DNA of 64,000 nucleotides from JACVRW01 sp963803085 (GTDB lineage Bacteria > Actinomycetota > Thermoleophilia > Solirubrobacterales > Thermoleophilaceae): assembly GCA_963803085.1 (NCBI GenBank), contig CAWDLE010000021.1, positions 243,730 to 307,729 of the forward strand, given 5' to 3'. A program made the translations under genes and the position numbers. Positions 1-8,128 of this stretch are shown here, in pieces (within the stretch, counting starts at the first letter, position 1; the number at the start of each line of letters is the position of its first letter). The notes below the pieces were generated by a model, which was not told the origin of the DNA, ran no database searches, and worked only from the letters and a program-made list of their open reading frames with translations.

Positions 1-481
1 AGGTGATCGCAGTGAGCACGCCGAAGACCACTCCGAGGAGCGGATCGTCGCCGTACGCGCCGCTGCCCACGACTCCTGAGATCAGGATCACTCCGGCGAA
101 CACAACTGGGATCGAGGCCAGCGAGCGGTTTTCCGGCCGCTCGCCCAGCACTGCCCAGGCAAGCAGCGCTACCAGCACGACCTGGGTGTTGCCGAGCACC
201 GTCGCGAGCCCCGCGCCCACGGCTTCAATCGAGTGGTGCCAGAAGGTGAGGTCGGCGGCGAACATCACGCCCGCGATCCAGAGGGGTACGCGCTCGCGCA
301 GGGTCCGCGTGCCGTAGCGCCGGCTCTCGAGCCACGCCAGGAGAGCGAGCACGGGCAGCGCATACGCGCAGCGGAAGAACGCCGCGGTGGAAGGCGACAC
401 CTCCGAGAGCCGCACGAGGATCGCGGAGAAGGCGATCACCATCGCGCCCAGCACACCGGCGAGTACGGGCCTGTCAGTCAC
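1..481 (-). CDS. EamA/DMT-family transporter (3' end cut by window edge)
   Basis: Inner-membrane drug/metabolite transporter of the EamA (DMT) type; substrate unknown. About 160 N-terminal residues are visible and the C-terminal half lies beyond base 1. The protein starts VTDRPVLAGVLGAMVIAFSA, followed by alternating hydrophobic helices and the typical EamA stretches FWHHSIEAVGAGLATVLGN and LGERPENRSLASIPVVFAG. I chose the GTG at 481 because a -10-like TAGTCT on the minus strand (490-495) ends 8 nt before it, which fits a leaderless transcript; no Shine-Dalgarno sequence is visible. It is divergent from the small membrane gene at 517, with only 35 bp between the two start codons. Confidence 0.8.
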   Translation of the reverse strand, partial: MTDRPVLAGVLGAMVIAFSAILVRLSEVSPSTAAFFRCAYALPVLALLAWLESRRYGTRTLRERVPLWIAGVMFAADLTFWHHSIEAVGAGLATVLGNTQVVLVALLAWAVLGERPENRSLASIPVVFAGVILISGVVGSGAYGDDPLLGVVFGVLTAIT

Positions 482-489
482 GGCGATCG

Positions 490-509
490 AGACTAGCCGG
501 GGATATGGT
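490..509. promoter_or_regulatory. Divergent -10 elements for the 481(-) and 517(+) genes
   Basis: Minus-strand TAGTCT occupies 490-495, 8 nt before the GTG at 481. Plus-strand TATGGT occupies 504-509, 7 nt before the GTG at 517. The spacing would put each transcription start on or next to its start codon. -35 elements are not obvious. This is a motif reading, not measured. Confidence 0.5.
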
Positions 510-516
510 GCGGTCC

Positions 517-693
517 GTGAACCGCGACACCGTGCTCTGGACCCTCGTGCTGTTCTTCGGCGCGTCGATCATGTTCGCCGCAATTCGCAATGCGACGGAG
601 GATGAGAGCACCGGCCTGTCGCTCGGTTTGCAGCTGTTCGCCGGGCTGCTGTTGATCGGCGCGGTGATCCTGTTCGTGAGGCGCCGGCGATGA
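517..693 (+). CDS. Small membrane protein, two predicted TM helices
   Basis: Hypothetical protein of 58 residues, function unknown. Two hydrophobic segments are visible (TVLWTLVLFFGASIMFAAI, and the one containing LQLFAGLLLIGAVILFV) separated by a polar loop, with a basic tail FVRRRR. An in-frame ATG lies at 505, but TATGGT at 504-509 looks like the -10 element, so the GTG at 517 is preferred as a leaderless start. It overlaps the next gene by 4 nt (ATGA), so the two are probably co-translated. Confidence 0.6.
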   Translation: MNRDTVLWTLVLFFGASIMFAAIRNATEDESTGLSLGLQLFAGLLLIGAVILFVRRRR

Positions 694-1061
694 GATGGTT
701 GGTCGATGGCATGAACGTGATCGGCTCGCGGCCGACGGGCTGGTGGCGCGACCGTCCTGGCGCGATGCGCTCTCTGGTGGAAGAGCTCGACGCGTTCGCG
801 GAGGGCAGCGGCGACCCGGTGACCGTCGTGCTCGACGGCAAGCCGTTCGACCTGGAGGGCGGTCCCGGGGTGACCGTGAAGTTCGCCTCGCGTCGCGGTC
901 CCAACGCCGCCGACGACGACATCGCGGCGATCGCGGCGTCCGACGCGAACCCCGCCGACCTGTCAGTCGTGACCTCCGACGGCGACCTCGCTCGACGCGT
1001 CCGCGACGCCGGGGCGACCGTTCTCGGCGCCGGCGAGTTCCGCCGCAGGCTCGACGGCTAG
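690..1061 (+). CDS. NYN-domain (YacP-like) putative RNA-binding/nuclease protein
   Basis: Protein of 123 residues with the PIN-like NYN fold seen in YacP/Rae1-type proteins. The N-terminus MRWLVDGMNVIGSRPTGWWR carries the conserved aspartate of the 'DGxNVIG' motif. Further acidic residues fall where metal ligands are expected: VVLDGKPFD, AADDDIA and VVTSDGDLARRVRDAGA. Probable role is RNA binding or cleavage; the substrate is unknown. The start overlaps the upstream membrane-protein stop (ATGA). The 3' end overlaps, tail to tail, the read-through end of the damaged P450 gene on the other strand. Confidence 0.75.
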   Translation: MRWLVDGMNVIGSRPTGWWRDRPGAMRSLVEELDAFAEGSGDPVTVVLDGKPFDLEGGPGVTVKFASRRGPNAADDDIAAIAASDANPADLSVVTSDGDLARRVRDAGATVLGAGEFRRRLDG

Positions 1062-2385
1062 CGCTAGCCGCTCGTCCACGATTGCCCGGCAACCACGCCC
1101 GGGCACGACCGTCACGTGCCGGATCAGTCCGCGCTCGGGGCGCTGCGACGGCGCGCGCAGGCGCACGCGCTTCAGCACCTCGCGCAGCACGGTCCGCATC
1201 TCGACCTGTGCGAACGAGGCGCCGATGCAGCGCCGCACCCCGCCGCCGAACGGGATCCACGCGTACGACTCGCCCCCGGGATGCCGAAGGCTCGCGGCCA
1301 CCGGCCGCTCGCCCCAGGAACCGCTCCGGTCGGAACTCCTCGGGCGACTCGTACAGGTCCGGACGCGCGTGGAGCACGGCGATCGCCGGCAGCACCAGCG
1401 TGCCCGCGGGTAGCTGCCAGCCGGCCACCTCGGTGTCGCGCGTGAGCTTGCGGGCCACGTCCACGATCACGGGGCGCACGCGCAGGGTCTCCTTCACCAC
1501 CGCATCGACGTAGTCGTCGTCGTCGAGCGACTCGGTGAGGCGCTCGAGCACGCGCGGAGTACGCAGCAGGCGCTCGAAGGCCCAGGACAGCCCGGTGGCG
1601 GTGGTCTCGTGGCCGGCTGTGAGCAGAGTCATCAGCTCGTCGCGCAGCTCCACGTCGGTCATCGCCGTCCCGTCCTCGTGTTGCGCCGAGAGCAGAAGCG
1701 AGAGAACGTCGTCGCGCTCCTCACCGTCGTCCGCGGCACGCCGGTCGGCGATCTCCGCGTAGATCAGCTCGTCGACGGCGGCCCGCGCCTTGCGGAAGCG
1801 GGCGGCCGGTGTGAGGCCGCCAAGGTCACGCTCGAAGAACGGGATCCAGTTCAGGACGCTCGTCAGCTCGCCGAGCGGCGGGATGCGCTCGCGGAAGAGA
1901 TCCATGCGCGCGTCGTCGCGCACACCGAACACCGCGCGCAGGATCACCTCGAGCGTGATCGCCTGCATGCGCGGGCGCAGCTCGATCTCTTTGCCGAGCG
2001 GCCAGCGCGCCACCTCGCGCTCGGTGGCCTCGGCCATCACCTCCACGTAGCGGCGCACGCTCTCGCCATGGAAGGGCGGGAGCAACAGCTTGCGCTGGCT
2101 CATGTGGCGCTGCTCGTCGAGGGTGAGGAGCGAGTGCTCGCCGAGCGCGTCGCCGAGCGCCAGCGCGTTGGCCTCGCCCGCGTGGAAGATTGTGGGGTCG
2201 CCGGTGAAGACGCGCTTCACCTCCGCCGGATCGGCCACGTACACCACGCGCCCGAAGATCGGGAAGCGCGACGAGAAGACGTCCCCGTAGCGGCGCCAGC
2301 GCTTGATCATCCAGCCATACGGCGAGGCCGTGACGAACGCGGCCTGCATCAGGCTGGGCATCCGGGGGCCGGGTGGAAAGCTCAC
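963..2385 (-). pseudogene. Cytochrome P450, interrupted by a single-base frameshift
   Basis: Heme-thiolate monooxygenase of the bacterial CYP type; substrate unknown. One frame (GTG at 2385 to about 1310) carries the I-helix AGHETTATGL, the ExxR motif KETLRVRP and PEEFRPERFLG. The heme-binding motif FGGGVRRCIGASFA lies in a second frame from about 1308 onward. Dropping one base within the C-run near 1308-1316 restores a continuous FLGERPVAASLRHPGG reading, so this is a 1-bp insertion: a real lesion or a sequencing error. The GTG start overlaps the TGA of the upstream hydrolase gene (GTGA). The second frame runs past the usual P450 terminus into the NYN gene, so a second indel near 1065 is possible. 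Confidence 0.75.
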
Positions 2386-3584
2386 CCGGAGGTTGTACCA
2401 GCCAGGAACTTTCTGATCGCCGCGTGCGTCTCGCGCGGCCGCTCCACCTGAGGCACGTGGCCGCACTCTAGCTCCACGTGCCGTGCCTTCGGCAGCGCCT
2501 TCTGGACGTGCTTCATGAAGCCGATCGGCACGAGCGTGTCGTTGCGGCCCCAGACGAACAGCGATTCGCACTGAAGCGTTTCGAGGCGGGTCCAGAACCC
2601 GTTCTCGCCGTGCGGCTCGTCCAGGTAGATGTTGCGCGCCGCGGCATAGAACGCCGCGCGCCCGCTGCGGCTGAGGTACGCGCGCAGGAACTCGTCCACC
2701 CCCGCCGCGGTCCAGCCGCCGTTGCCGGCCGGCACGAGCCGCCGGACCATTGCCTCGACCACGGGGCGCGGAGCGGGCTGGATCAGCCCGAGCTCCGGCC
2801 GAAGCGCTCGCAGCATCGGCGCCCACGGACGCGACCGCAGCCACGCGAGCGCGGGGCTCAGCAGCAGCAGGCCGCCGATGCGGTCGGGATCGACGAGGCC
2901 CGCCTCGATCGCCACACGTCCGCCCATGCTGTTGCCGGCGATGTGCGCGCGCTCGATGCCGAGCGCGTCCATCGCCGCGAATGCGGAGCGGGCGAACCAG
3001 GGCGCGTCGTAGGGCGCGCCGATCGGCTTGTCGGACTCGCCGAACCCGGGCAGGTCGATCGCGACGACGCGATAGGTATCGGCCAGCGCGGAGACGGTGG
3101 GGAGGAAGGAGGCCTTCGTCCCACCAAGGCCGTGCAAGCACACGATCGTCTCGGGGCCGGTACCTGCGGAGAGCACGGAGATCGAGCCGAATCCGCGCGT
3201 GCGCACCATGCCGAACTCGAGCCGCCCCGGCTCCTGGGAGCCGTTCGTGGCCGCCAGGAACCCCACGCCCACGTGAAGGCTGCCGCGAATCTGAAGCCGG
3301 CCGGCGCGGAACGCGTCCATGCCGCCGCGCATGTCGGCGGCGATCTTCCGCCAGGTGGCGGGGTCGGCAGTGAGCACGGCGTCCGGCTCGGCGCTCTCGC
3401 TCGCGCCACGGAGGCGCGCGCGCCGCCCGGCGATCACCGCGTCGCAGGAGCGCCCGCCGGTCACTTCCAACCGGACGCGTGCCCGCCCGCCCGGCACATG
3501 CATCACGTCCGCGTCGAAGCGCTCTGCGAGCGACGCGATTCCGTCGGTCGGCGCGGTGCCGGGTGCCCGTGTGGCCGTCGTCAT
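2382..3584 (-). CDS. Alpha/beta hydrolase with N-terminal SCP2-like domain
   Basis: A 400-residue fusion. Residues about 30-130 resemble an SCP2 sterol/lipid-carrier domain (DAVLTADPATWRKIAADMRG, then AFRAGRLQIRGSL). The rest is an alpha/beta hydrolase with oxyanion motif CLHGLGG, nucleophile elbow GNSMGG (Ser), acid WGRNDTLVP and catalytic histidine ECGHVPQVERP. Such hydrolases cleave esters or C-C bonds; a carried lipid or sterol-like substrate is my inference. The ATG at 3584 is directly preceded by GGAGG with essentially no spacer, so the exact start is uncertain; the frame stays open upstream to 3785 but that part looks non-coding. It is coupled to the downstream P450 (GTGA), so both probably act on one hydrophobic substrate. 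Confidence 0.75.
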   Translation of the reverse strand: MTTATRAPGTAPTDGIASLAERFDADVMHVPGGRARVRLEVTGGRSCDAVIAGRRARLRGASESAEPDAVLTADPATWRKIAADMRGGMDAFRAGRLQIRGSLHVGVGFLAATNGSQEPGRLEFGMVRTRGFGSISVLSAGTGPETIVCLHGLGGTKASFLPTVSALADTYRVVAIDLPGFGESDKPIGAPYDAPWFARSAFAAMDALGIERAHIAGNSMGGRVAIEAGLVDPDRIGGLLLLSPALAWLRSRPWAPMLRALRPELGLIQPAPRPVVEAMVRRLVPAGNGGWTAAGVDEFLRAYLSRSGRAAFYAAARNIYLDEPHGENGFWTRLETLQCESLFVWGRNDTLVPIGFMKHVQKALPKARHVELECGHVPQVERPRETHAAIRKFLAGTTSG

Positions 3585-3668
3585 CCTCCGATCAATACCA
3601 CCGAAACCGTGCCCCGAACCATCCTCACCGTCCCGGATGGCATCCAGCACTTGCGGCAGGATCGAACA

Positions 3669-3735
3669 AACATATGTTGTTTTTGTGTCGACTTCGGCCG
3701 AGTCCTTGACAAACCCGACAGCGGTCGGAGAGGAT
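3669..3735 (+). promoter_or_regulatory. Candidate operator and promoter of the ROK regulator
   Basis: A perfect palindrome AACATATGTT (3669-3678) sits in an unusually AT-rich patch of this GC-rich intergenic region; the extended form ACAAACATATGTTGT is nearly symmetric. Downstream lies a consensus -35 TTGACA (3706-3711), and 18 bp later a weak -10 GAGGAT (3730-3735). GGAGAGG (3727-3733) lies 9 nt before the ATG at 3743 and can serve as ribosome-binding site. The palindrome is a plausible autoregulatory operator and also faces the divergent hydrolase gene. Confidence 0.45.
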
Positions 3736-3742
3736 CGCGCCC

Positions 3743-4957
3743 ATGGAGGAGGAGCCAGGGACGGCGCCGTCCCTGCGCGAAACAAACCGGCTGCGTGTGA
3801 TTCAGGCGCTGCAGATCCTGGGGGTCACGAGCCGCGCCGACGTGGCTCGCCACACCCGGCTGTCGCGCTCGACCGTTTCGACGATCGTGGCGACCCTGCA
3901 AGCCGAGGGGATCGTGGTCGATCGTGACCCCGACGGACGCTCGCAGGGAGGCGGTGGCCGCCCGCCCGCGCCGATCGCCCTCTATCCCGCGGCGGGCCTC
4001 GCCATCGGGGTCGACTTCGGCAAGCGCCATCTGGCTGTCGCGCTCGCAGACCTCTCCCATGAGATCCTCGCGGAGGAATGGCGCGAGATGCCGGACGACT
4101 ACGACGCAGCGACGGGCATCGAGAGCGCGGCCGAGATGGTCGAGCTCGTGCTGGACGCCGCGGGCGCGGACCGCGAGCGAGTGCTCGGCGTCGGGATGGG
4201 CCTTCCCGGCCCGGTGCATCGCAGCGGCGTGGTGGGCTCGTCCGCCATCCTGCCCGGCTGGGCCGGCACCCACGCCTCCGAGCGCATGAGCGAACGGCTC
4301 GGCATGGAGGTCTGGCTGCGCAACGACGCGAACCTGGGTGCGCTCGCCGAGGCCATTTGGGGCGCCGGTCGCGGCGCCTCGGGGATCGTCTACCTCAAGT
4401 TGGCGACGGGAATCGGCGCCGGAATCGTGATTGACGGGCGACTGTTCGGGGGCGCCGGCGGTACCGCCGGGGAGATCGGCCACACGTCGCTCGACGAGAC
4501 AGGCGACATCTGCCGCTGTGGGAGTCGCGGCTGCCTGGAGACGTACGCAAGCGCCGCGGCGATAGCGGGCCTTCTGAGCCGCAGCCTCGGCGAACCACTC
4601 AGCCCGGACGACGTGACGCAGCGGGCCGTCGACGGCGATCCCGGATGCCGGCGCGCACTCGCCGATGCCGGCCGCCACATCGGGGCCGCCGTGGCGGACC
4701 TCGTCAACCTCATCAACCCCGAGCGGATCATCGTGGGGGGCAGCATGGCCATCGCCGGAGATGTGCTGCTCGACCCGCTCAGAGAAGCAGTCGGACTACG
4801 AGCCATCCCGAGCGCAGCGGAGGACGTGGAAATCGTCCTCGGCGAACTCGGGGAGCGCGCCGAATTGCTCGGCGCGGTGGCGCTCGTGCTCCATGAGGCC
4901 GGTCCCGCATGGAGCGGGCCGGCCCCGGCGGTCAAGAAGGCAACGGTAACTCGGTAA
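3743..4957 (+). CDS. ROK-family transcriptional regulator of the sugar operon
   Basis: A 404-residue DNA-binding repressor of the NagC/XylR type. Residues about 12-65 form a winged helix-turn-helix (NRLRVIQALQ, then SRADVARHTRLSRSTVSTIV). The rest is a ROK sugar-kinase-like sensor: VDFGKRHLAVALADL, the LRNDANLGALAEAIWG region, GGTAGEIGHTSL and the zinc motif CRCGSRGCLETY. It lies 9 nt upstream of the sugar-binding lipoprotein gene in the same direction, so it most likely senses the imported sugar (or its phosphate) and controls this operon. Xylose is suggested only by the resemblance of the binding protein and permease to XylF/XylH. Confidence 0.9.
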   Translation: MEEEPGTAPSLRETNRLRVIQALQILGVTSRADVARHTRLSRSTVSTIVATLQAEGIVVDRDPDGRSQGGGGRPPAPIALYPAAGLAIGVDFGKRHLAVALADLSHEILAEEWREMPDDYDAATGIESAAEMVELVLDAAGADRERVLGVGMGLPGPVHRSGVVGSSAILPGWAGTHASERMSERLGMEVWLRNDANLGALAEAIWGAGRGASGIVYLKLATGIGAGIVIDGRLFGGAGGTAGEIGHTSLDETGDICRCGSRGCLETYASAAAIAGLLSRSLGEPLSPDDVTQRAVDGDPGCRRALADAGRHIGAAVADLVNLINPERIIVGGSMAIAGDVLLDPLREAVGLRAIPSAAEDVEIVLGELGERAELLGAVALVLHEAGPAWSGPAPAVKKATVTR

Positions 4958-4966
4958 GGAGGGCAC

Positions 4967-6076
4967 ATGCTCAGATTCAGAACGCTCGGCGTGATCTTCG
5001 TGCTGGTGGGTGCAATGGCACTCGCGGCGTGCGGTGACGACGACAGCGGCAGCTCGGATAGTGGAAGCAGCACTAGTGGTGACGGCGGTGGAAGCGGTTC
5101 GATTGCGCTGCTGCTTCCGGAGTCGAAGACGGCTCGCTACGAGTCGCAGGACCGGCCGAACTTCGAAGCCAAGGCGAAGGAGCTCTGCCCGGACTGCGAG
5201 ATCATCTACTCGAACGCGGACCAGGACGCGGCCAAGCAGCAGCAGCAGGCTGAGGCCGCCATCACGAAGGGCGCGAAGGTGCTCGTGCTCGACCCGGTGG
5301 ACGCCGCGTCGGCAGGTGCGATCGTGAACCGCGCGAAGCAGGCGCAGATTCCGGTGATCAGCTACGACCGCCTGATCACGGACGCTGACATCGACTACTA
5401 CATCTCGTTCGACAACGAGCAGGTCGGCAAGCTTCAGGGCGAGAGCCTCGTCAAGAAGCTCACCGACGATGGCGCCAAGGGCAGCCTCATCATGATCAAC
5501 GGCGCCCCGACGGACAACAACGCCAAGCTGTTCAAGGAGGGCGCGCACAGCGTCATCGACAGCAGCGACTACAAGGTGGCGAAGGAGTACGACACGCCTG
5601 ACTGGAGCCCGGACAAGGCCCAGCAGGAGATGGAGCAGGCGATCACGGCCGTCGGCAAGGACGGATTCGTGGGCGTCTACGCCGCCAACGATGGAACCGC
5701 CGGCGGCGCGATTGCTGCGATGAAGGGCAATGGCGTCGATCCCAAGACCCGCCCGACGACCGGGCAGGATGCGGAGCTCGCGGCCATCCAGCGCATCCTC
5801 ATCGACGAGCAGTACATGACCGTCTACAAGGCGATCAAGGCCGAGGCAGAATCCGCGGCAGAGCTGGCCACGGCCCTCGCCATGGGCAAGACGCCGCCCG
5901 CAGCTGACGACAAGATCGACAACGGGACCAAGCAGGTTCCGTCGATCCTGCTGACCCCTGTGGCGGTCACCAAGGACAACATCAACGACACGATCATTAA
6001 GGACAACTTCTGGACGGCGGACGAGATCTGCACCGGCAAGTACGCAGCCGCCTGCAAGGAAGCTGGCATCCAGTAG
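4967..6076 (+). CDS. Sugar ABC transporter substrate-binding lipoprotein (XylF-like)
   Basis: A 369-residue extracellular solute-binding protein of the ribose/xylose class (periplasmic-binding fold type I). A lipoprotein signal ends at lipobox LAAC (Cys22), followed by a Ser/Gly/Asp-rich linker. Family sequences include IVNRAKQAQIPVISYDRLI, DYYISFDNEQVGKLQGE and GVYAANDGTAGGAIAAM. AAGGAGG precedes the ATG. First structural gene of the importer; a strong hairpin separates it from the ATPase gene, consistent with higher expression of the binding protein. Xylose-type specificity is inferred from similarity; other pentoses or hexoses are possible. Confidence 0.9.
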   Translation: MLRFRTLGVIFVLVGAMALAACGDDDSGSSDSGSSTSGDGGGSGSIALLLPESKTARYESQDRPNFEAKAKELCPDCEIIYSNADQDAAKQQQQAEAAITKGAKVLVLDPVDAASAGAIVNRAKQAQIPVISYDRLITDADIDYYISFDNEQVGKLQGESLVKKLTDDGAKGSLIMINGAPTDNNAKLFKEGAHSVIDSSDYKVAKEYDTPDWSPDKAQQEMEQAITAVGKDGFVGVYAANDGTAGGAIAAMKGNGVDPKTRPTTGQDAELAAIQRILIDEQYMTVYKAIKAEAESAAELATALAMGKTPPAADDKIDNGTKQVPSILLTPVAVTKDNINDTIIKDNFWTADEICTGKYAAACKEAGIQ

Positions 6077-6091
6077 GGCCTGTGGGGAAGA

Positions 6092-6121
6092 ATGGGGGCG
6101 TCCCGTGTGGGGCGCCCCCAT
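6092..6121 (+). promoter_or_regulatory. Intercistronic stem-loop between binding-protein and ATPase genes
   Basis: Bases 6092-6104 (ATGGGGGCGTCCC) pair with 6109-6121 (GGGGCGCCCCCAT) in a 13-bp stem with one T-G wobble, closed by a 4-nt loop (GTGT). No T-tract follows, so it is not a classic intrinsic terminator. By analogy with other ABC operons it probably protects the upstream lipoprotein message or partly attenuates transcription into the ATPase gene. Confidence 0.65.
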
Positions 6122-6143
6122 CCTCATCTCTGGAAGGAGCCGA

Positions 6144-6917
6144 ATGAACAGCAACGGGAGCACGCCGGTGCTCGCCCTGAAAGGGGTGAGCAAGAGCTTC
6201 GGCCCGGTCCAGGCGCTCAAGAACGTGGACTTCGAAGTGCTGCCCGGCGAGGTGGTGGCGCTCGTGGGCGACAACGGAGCGGGCAAGTCCACGCTCGTGA
6301 AAACGATCGCCGGGATTCATCCTGCTGACTCGGGCACCATCCTCTTCGAGGGCAAGGAGGTGACCATCACGAGCCCGACCGACGCGGTCCACCTCGGAAT
6401 CGCGACCGTCTACCAGGACCTCGCCCTGTGCGACAACCTCGACGTGGTCGAGAACCTCTTCCTCGGGCGCGAGGAGACCGACGACGGCGTGGCTGGTGTG
6501 TTGCACCAGCTCGACGAGGTCGGCATGGAGAAGCAGACCGGCGAGCTGCTCCAGAACCTCGCCGTGACGATCACCGACGTGCGCAACGAGGTCGGCACGA
6601 TGTCCGGTGGGCAGCGGCAGCAGGTGGCCATTGCCCGCTCGCTGCTCGGCGAGCCCAAGCTCGTGATGCTCGACGAGCCGACGGCGGCCCTCGGCGTGCG
6701 CCAGACGGCCATGGTGCTCGACCTGGTCAAAACCCTCCGCGACCGCGGCTACGGCGTGCTCGTGATCAGCCACAACCTTGGGGACGTGTTCCAGGTGGCT
6801 GACCGGATCTTCGTGCTGCGGCTCGGCCAGAAGGCGGGCGAATTCGGCCGGGATGCCAGCCAGGACCAGGTCGTGGCTGCGATCACGGGCGCTACGGGGA
6901 ACGGAGGCGAGCGATGA
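6144..6917 (+). CDS. Sugar ABC transporter ATP-binding protein, single-domain
   Basis: A 257-residue ABC ATPase energising the sugar importer at the inner face of the membrane. Walker A GDNGAGKST lies at residues 42-50. The signature MSGGQRQQVAIARSL, Walker B LVMLDEPTAALG and switch histidine region LVISHNLGDV follow. Only one nucleotide-binding domain is present, whereas XylG/RbsA proteins are usually tandem and about 500 residues; the single-domain form resembles FrcA. The ATG at 6144 has an AAGGAG site; the frame is open upstream, but that stretch spans the intercistronic hairpin. It overlaps the permease start by 4 nt (ATGA). Confidence 0.9.
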   Translation: MNSNGSTPVLALKGVSKSFGPVQALKNVDFEVLPGEVVALVGDNGAGKSTLVKTIAGIHPADSGTILFEGKEVTITSPTDAVHLGIATVYQDLALCDNLDVVENLFLGREETDDGVAGVLHQLDEVGMEKQTGELLQNLAVTITDVRNEVGTMSGGQRQQVAIARSLLGEPKLVMLDEPTAALGVRQTAMVLDLVKTLRDRGYGVLVISHNLGDVFQVADRIFVLRLGQKAGEFGRDASQDQVVAAITGATGNGGER

Positions 6918-8128
6918 GTGTGGGTGGCGTGACCGTCGACGACGAGGACGTCGAGGTCCGGAGTCCCCGGGGCGACCTCCTGCGGCGCTTCGTCGCAGGC
7001 GATCTCGCGGAGCTGCGAGTTGTCCTCGCGCTCGCTGTGATCTGGTTGGTCTTTTACCTGCAGGAGCCGCGCTTCCTCAGCTCGGTGAACCTGACCAACC
7101 TCGTGCTCCAGATGACCGCCGTCGGGCTGGTCTCGATCGGCGTCGTGTGCGTGCTGCTGCTCGGCGAGATCGACCTGTCGGTCGGCGCGGTGAGCGGTCT
7201 GTGTGCCGCGATCATGGCCGTGCTGAACGTGAAGCACGGCTGGTCGCCGTACCTCGCGATCGCCGCCGGCGTGTTCGTCGGTACGGCGATCGGGCTCTTC
7301 CAGGGCTCGGTGTTCACGCGCTTCGTCGTCCCATCGTTCGTCGTGACGCTCGCCGGGCTCTTAGCGTGGCCGGGGGCCCAGCTCGAGGTGCTTGGCGAGA
7401 CCGGCACCGTGAACATCAGCAACCCCACGATCGTCGGGCTGACGAGCACGTTCTACAGCGACACGGTGGGATGGATCATCGCGATCGTAGGCATCGGGCT
7501 GTACGCGGCGCTGGCGCTGCGGGGGCGGCAGAAGCGCGTCTCGGACGGCTTGTCCGCGCCGCCTGTCGGCCTGCTCGGCCTTCGCATCGGCCTCCTGGCC
7601 GTGGTGGTGCTCGTGTCGGTCTGGGTGCTTAACGACGACCGTGGCGTGCCGTTGGCGGCGCTGATCCTCGTGGGGTTCTGCCTGTTCTTCTTCTACATCA
7701 CGACCCGGACCACGTTCGGGCGGCACATCTTCGCCGTGGGTGGCAACGCGGAGGCCGCGCGGCGGGCCGGCATCCATGTGACCCGCGTGCGCGTGATCGT
7801 GTTCATGATCTCGTCGACGATGGCCGCGATCGGCGGCATCATGGCCGCCTCGCGCCTGCTCGCGGTGAACCAGTCGTCCGGTTCGGGTGACTTCCTGCTG
7901 CTCGCGATCGCCGGCCCGGTGATCGCGGGCACGAGCCTGTTCGGCGGCCGCGGCAGCGTGTGGCACGCGCTGCTCGGCGCGCTCGTGATCACCTCGATCT
8001 CGAACGGCATGGACCTACTGGCGCTCCAGTCGTCGGTGAAGTTCATGGTCACGGGCGCCGTGCTGCTTCTCGCCGTGATAATCGACTCGATCGCGCGCCG
8101 GCAGCGACAGGCAGCGGGACGGGTCTGA
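6914..8128 (+). CDS. Sugar ABC transporter permease (XylH-like)
   Basis: A 404-residue permease of the branched BPD_transp_2 class with about ten hydrophobic helices. Typical sequences are GVVCVLLLGEIDLSVGAVSG, TTFGRHIFAVGGNAEAARRA and AGPVIAGTSLFGGRGSVWHA. Its length is nearer XylH (about 390) than RbsC (about 320). The start overlaps the ATPase stop, and the stop (8126-8128) overlaps the putative CTG start of the dehydrogenase. It forms the membrane channel of the importer, presumably as a homodimer. Confidence 0.9.
   Translation: MSVGGVTVDDEDVEVRSPRGDLLRRFVAGDLAELRVVLALAVIWLVFYLQEPRFLSSVNLTNLVLQMTAVGLVSIGVVCVLLLGEIDLSVGAVSGLCAAIMAVLNVKHGWSPYLAIAAGVFVGTAIGLFQGSVFTRFVVPSFVVTLAGLLAWPGAQLEVLGETGTVNISNPTIVGLTSTFYSDTVGWIIAIVGIGLYAALALRGRQKRVSDGLSAPPVGLLGLRIGLLAVVVLVSVWVLNDDRGVPLAALILVGFCLFFFYITTRTTFGRHIFAVGGNAEAARRAGIHVTRVRVIVFMISSTMAAIGGIMAASRLLAVNQSSGSGDFLLLAIAGPVIAGTSLFGGRGSVWHALLGALVITSISNGMDLLALQSSVKFMVTGAVLLLAVIIDSIARRQRQAAGRV

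Noticed and set aside
493..3141. An 882-codon minus-strand open frame
   Set aside because: Only its middle is P450; the ends read through the hydrolase and NYN genes out of frame with Arg-rich nonsense. Length is due to GC-rich lack of stops.
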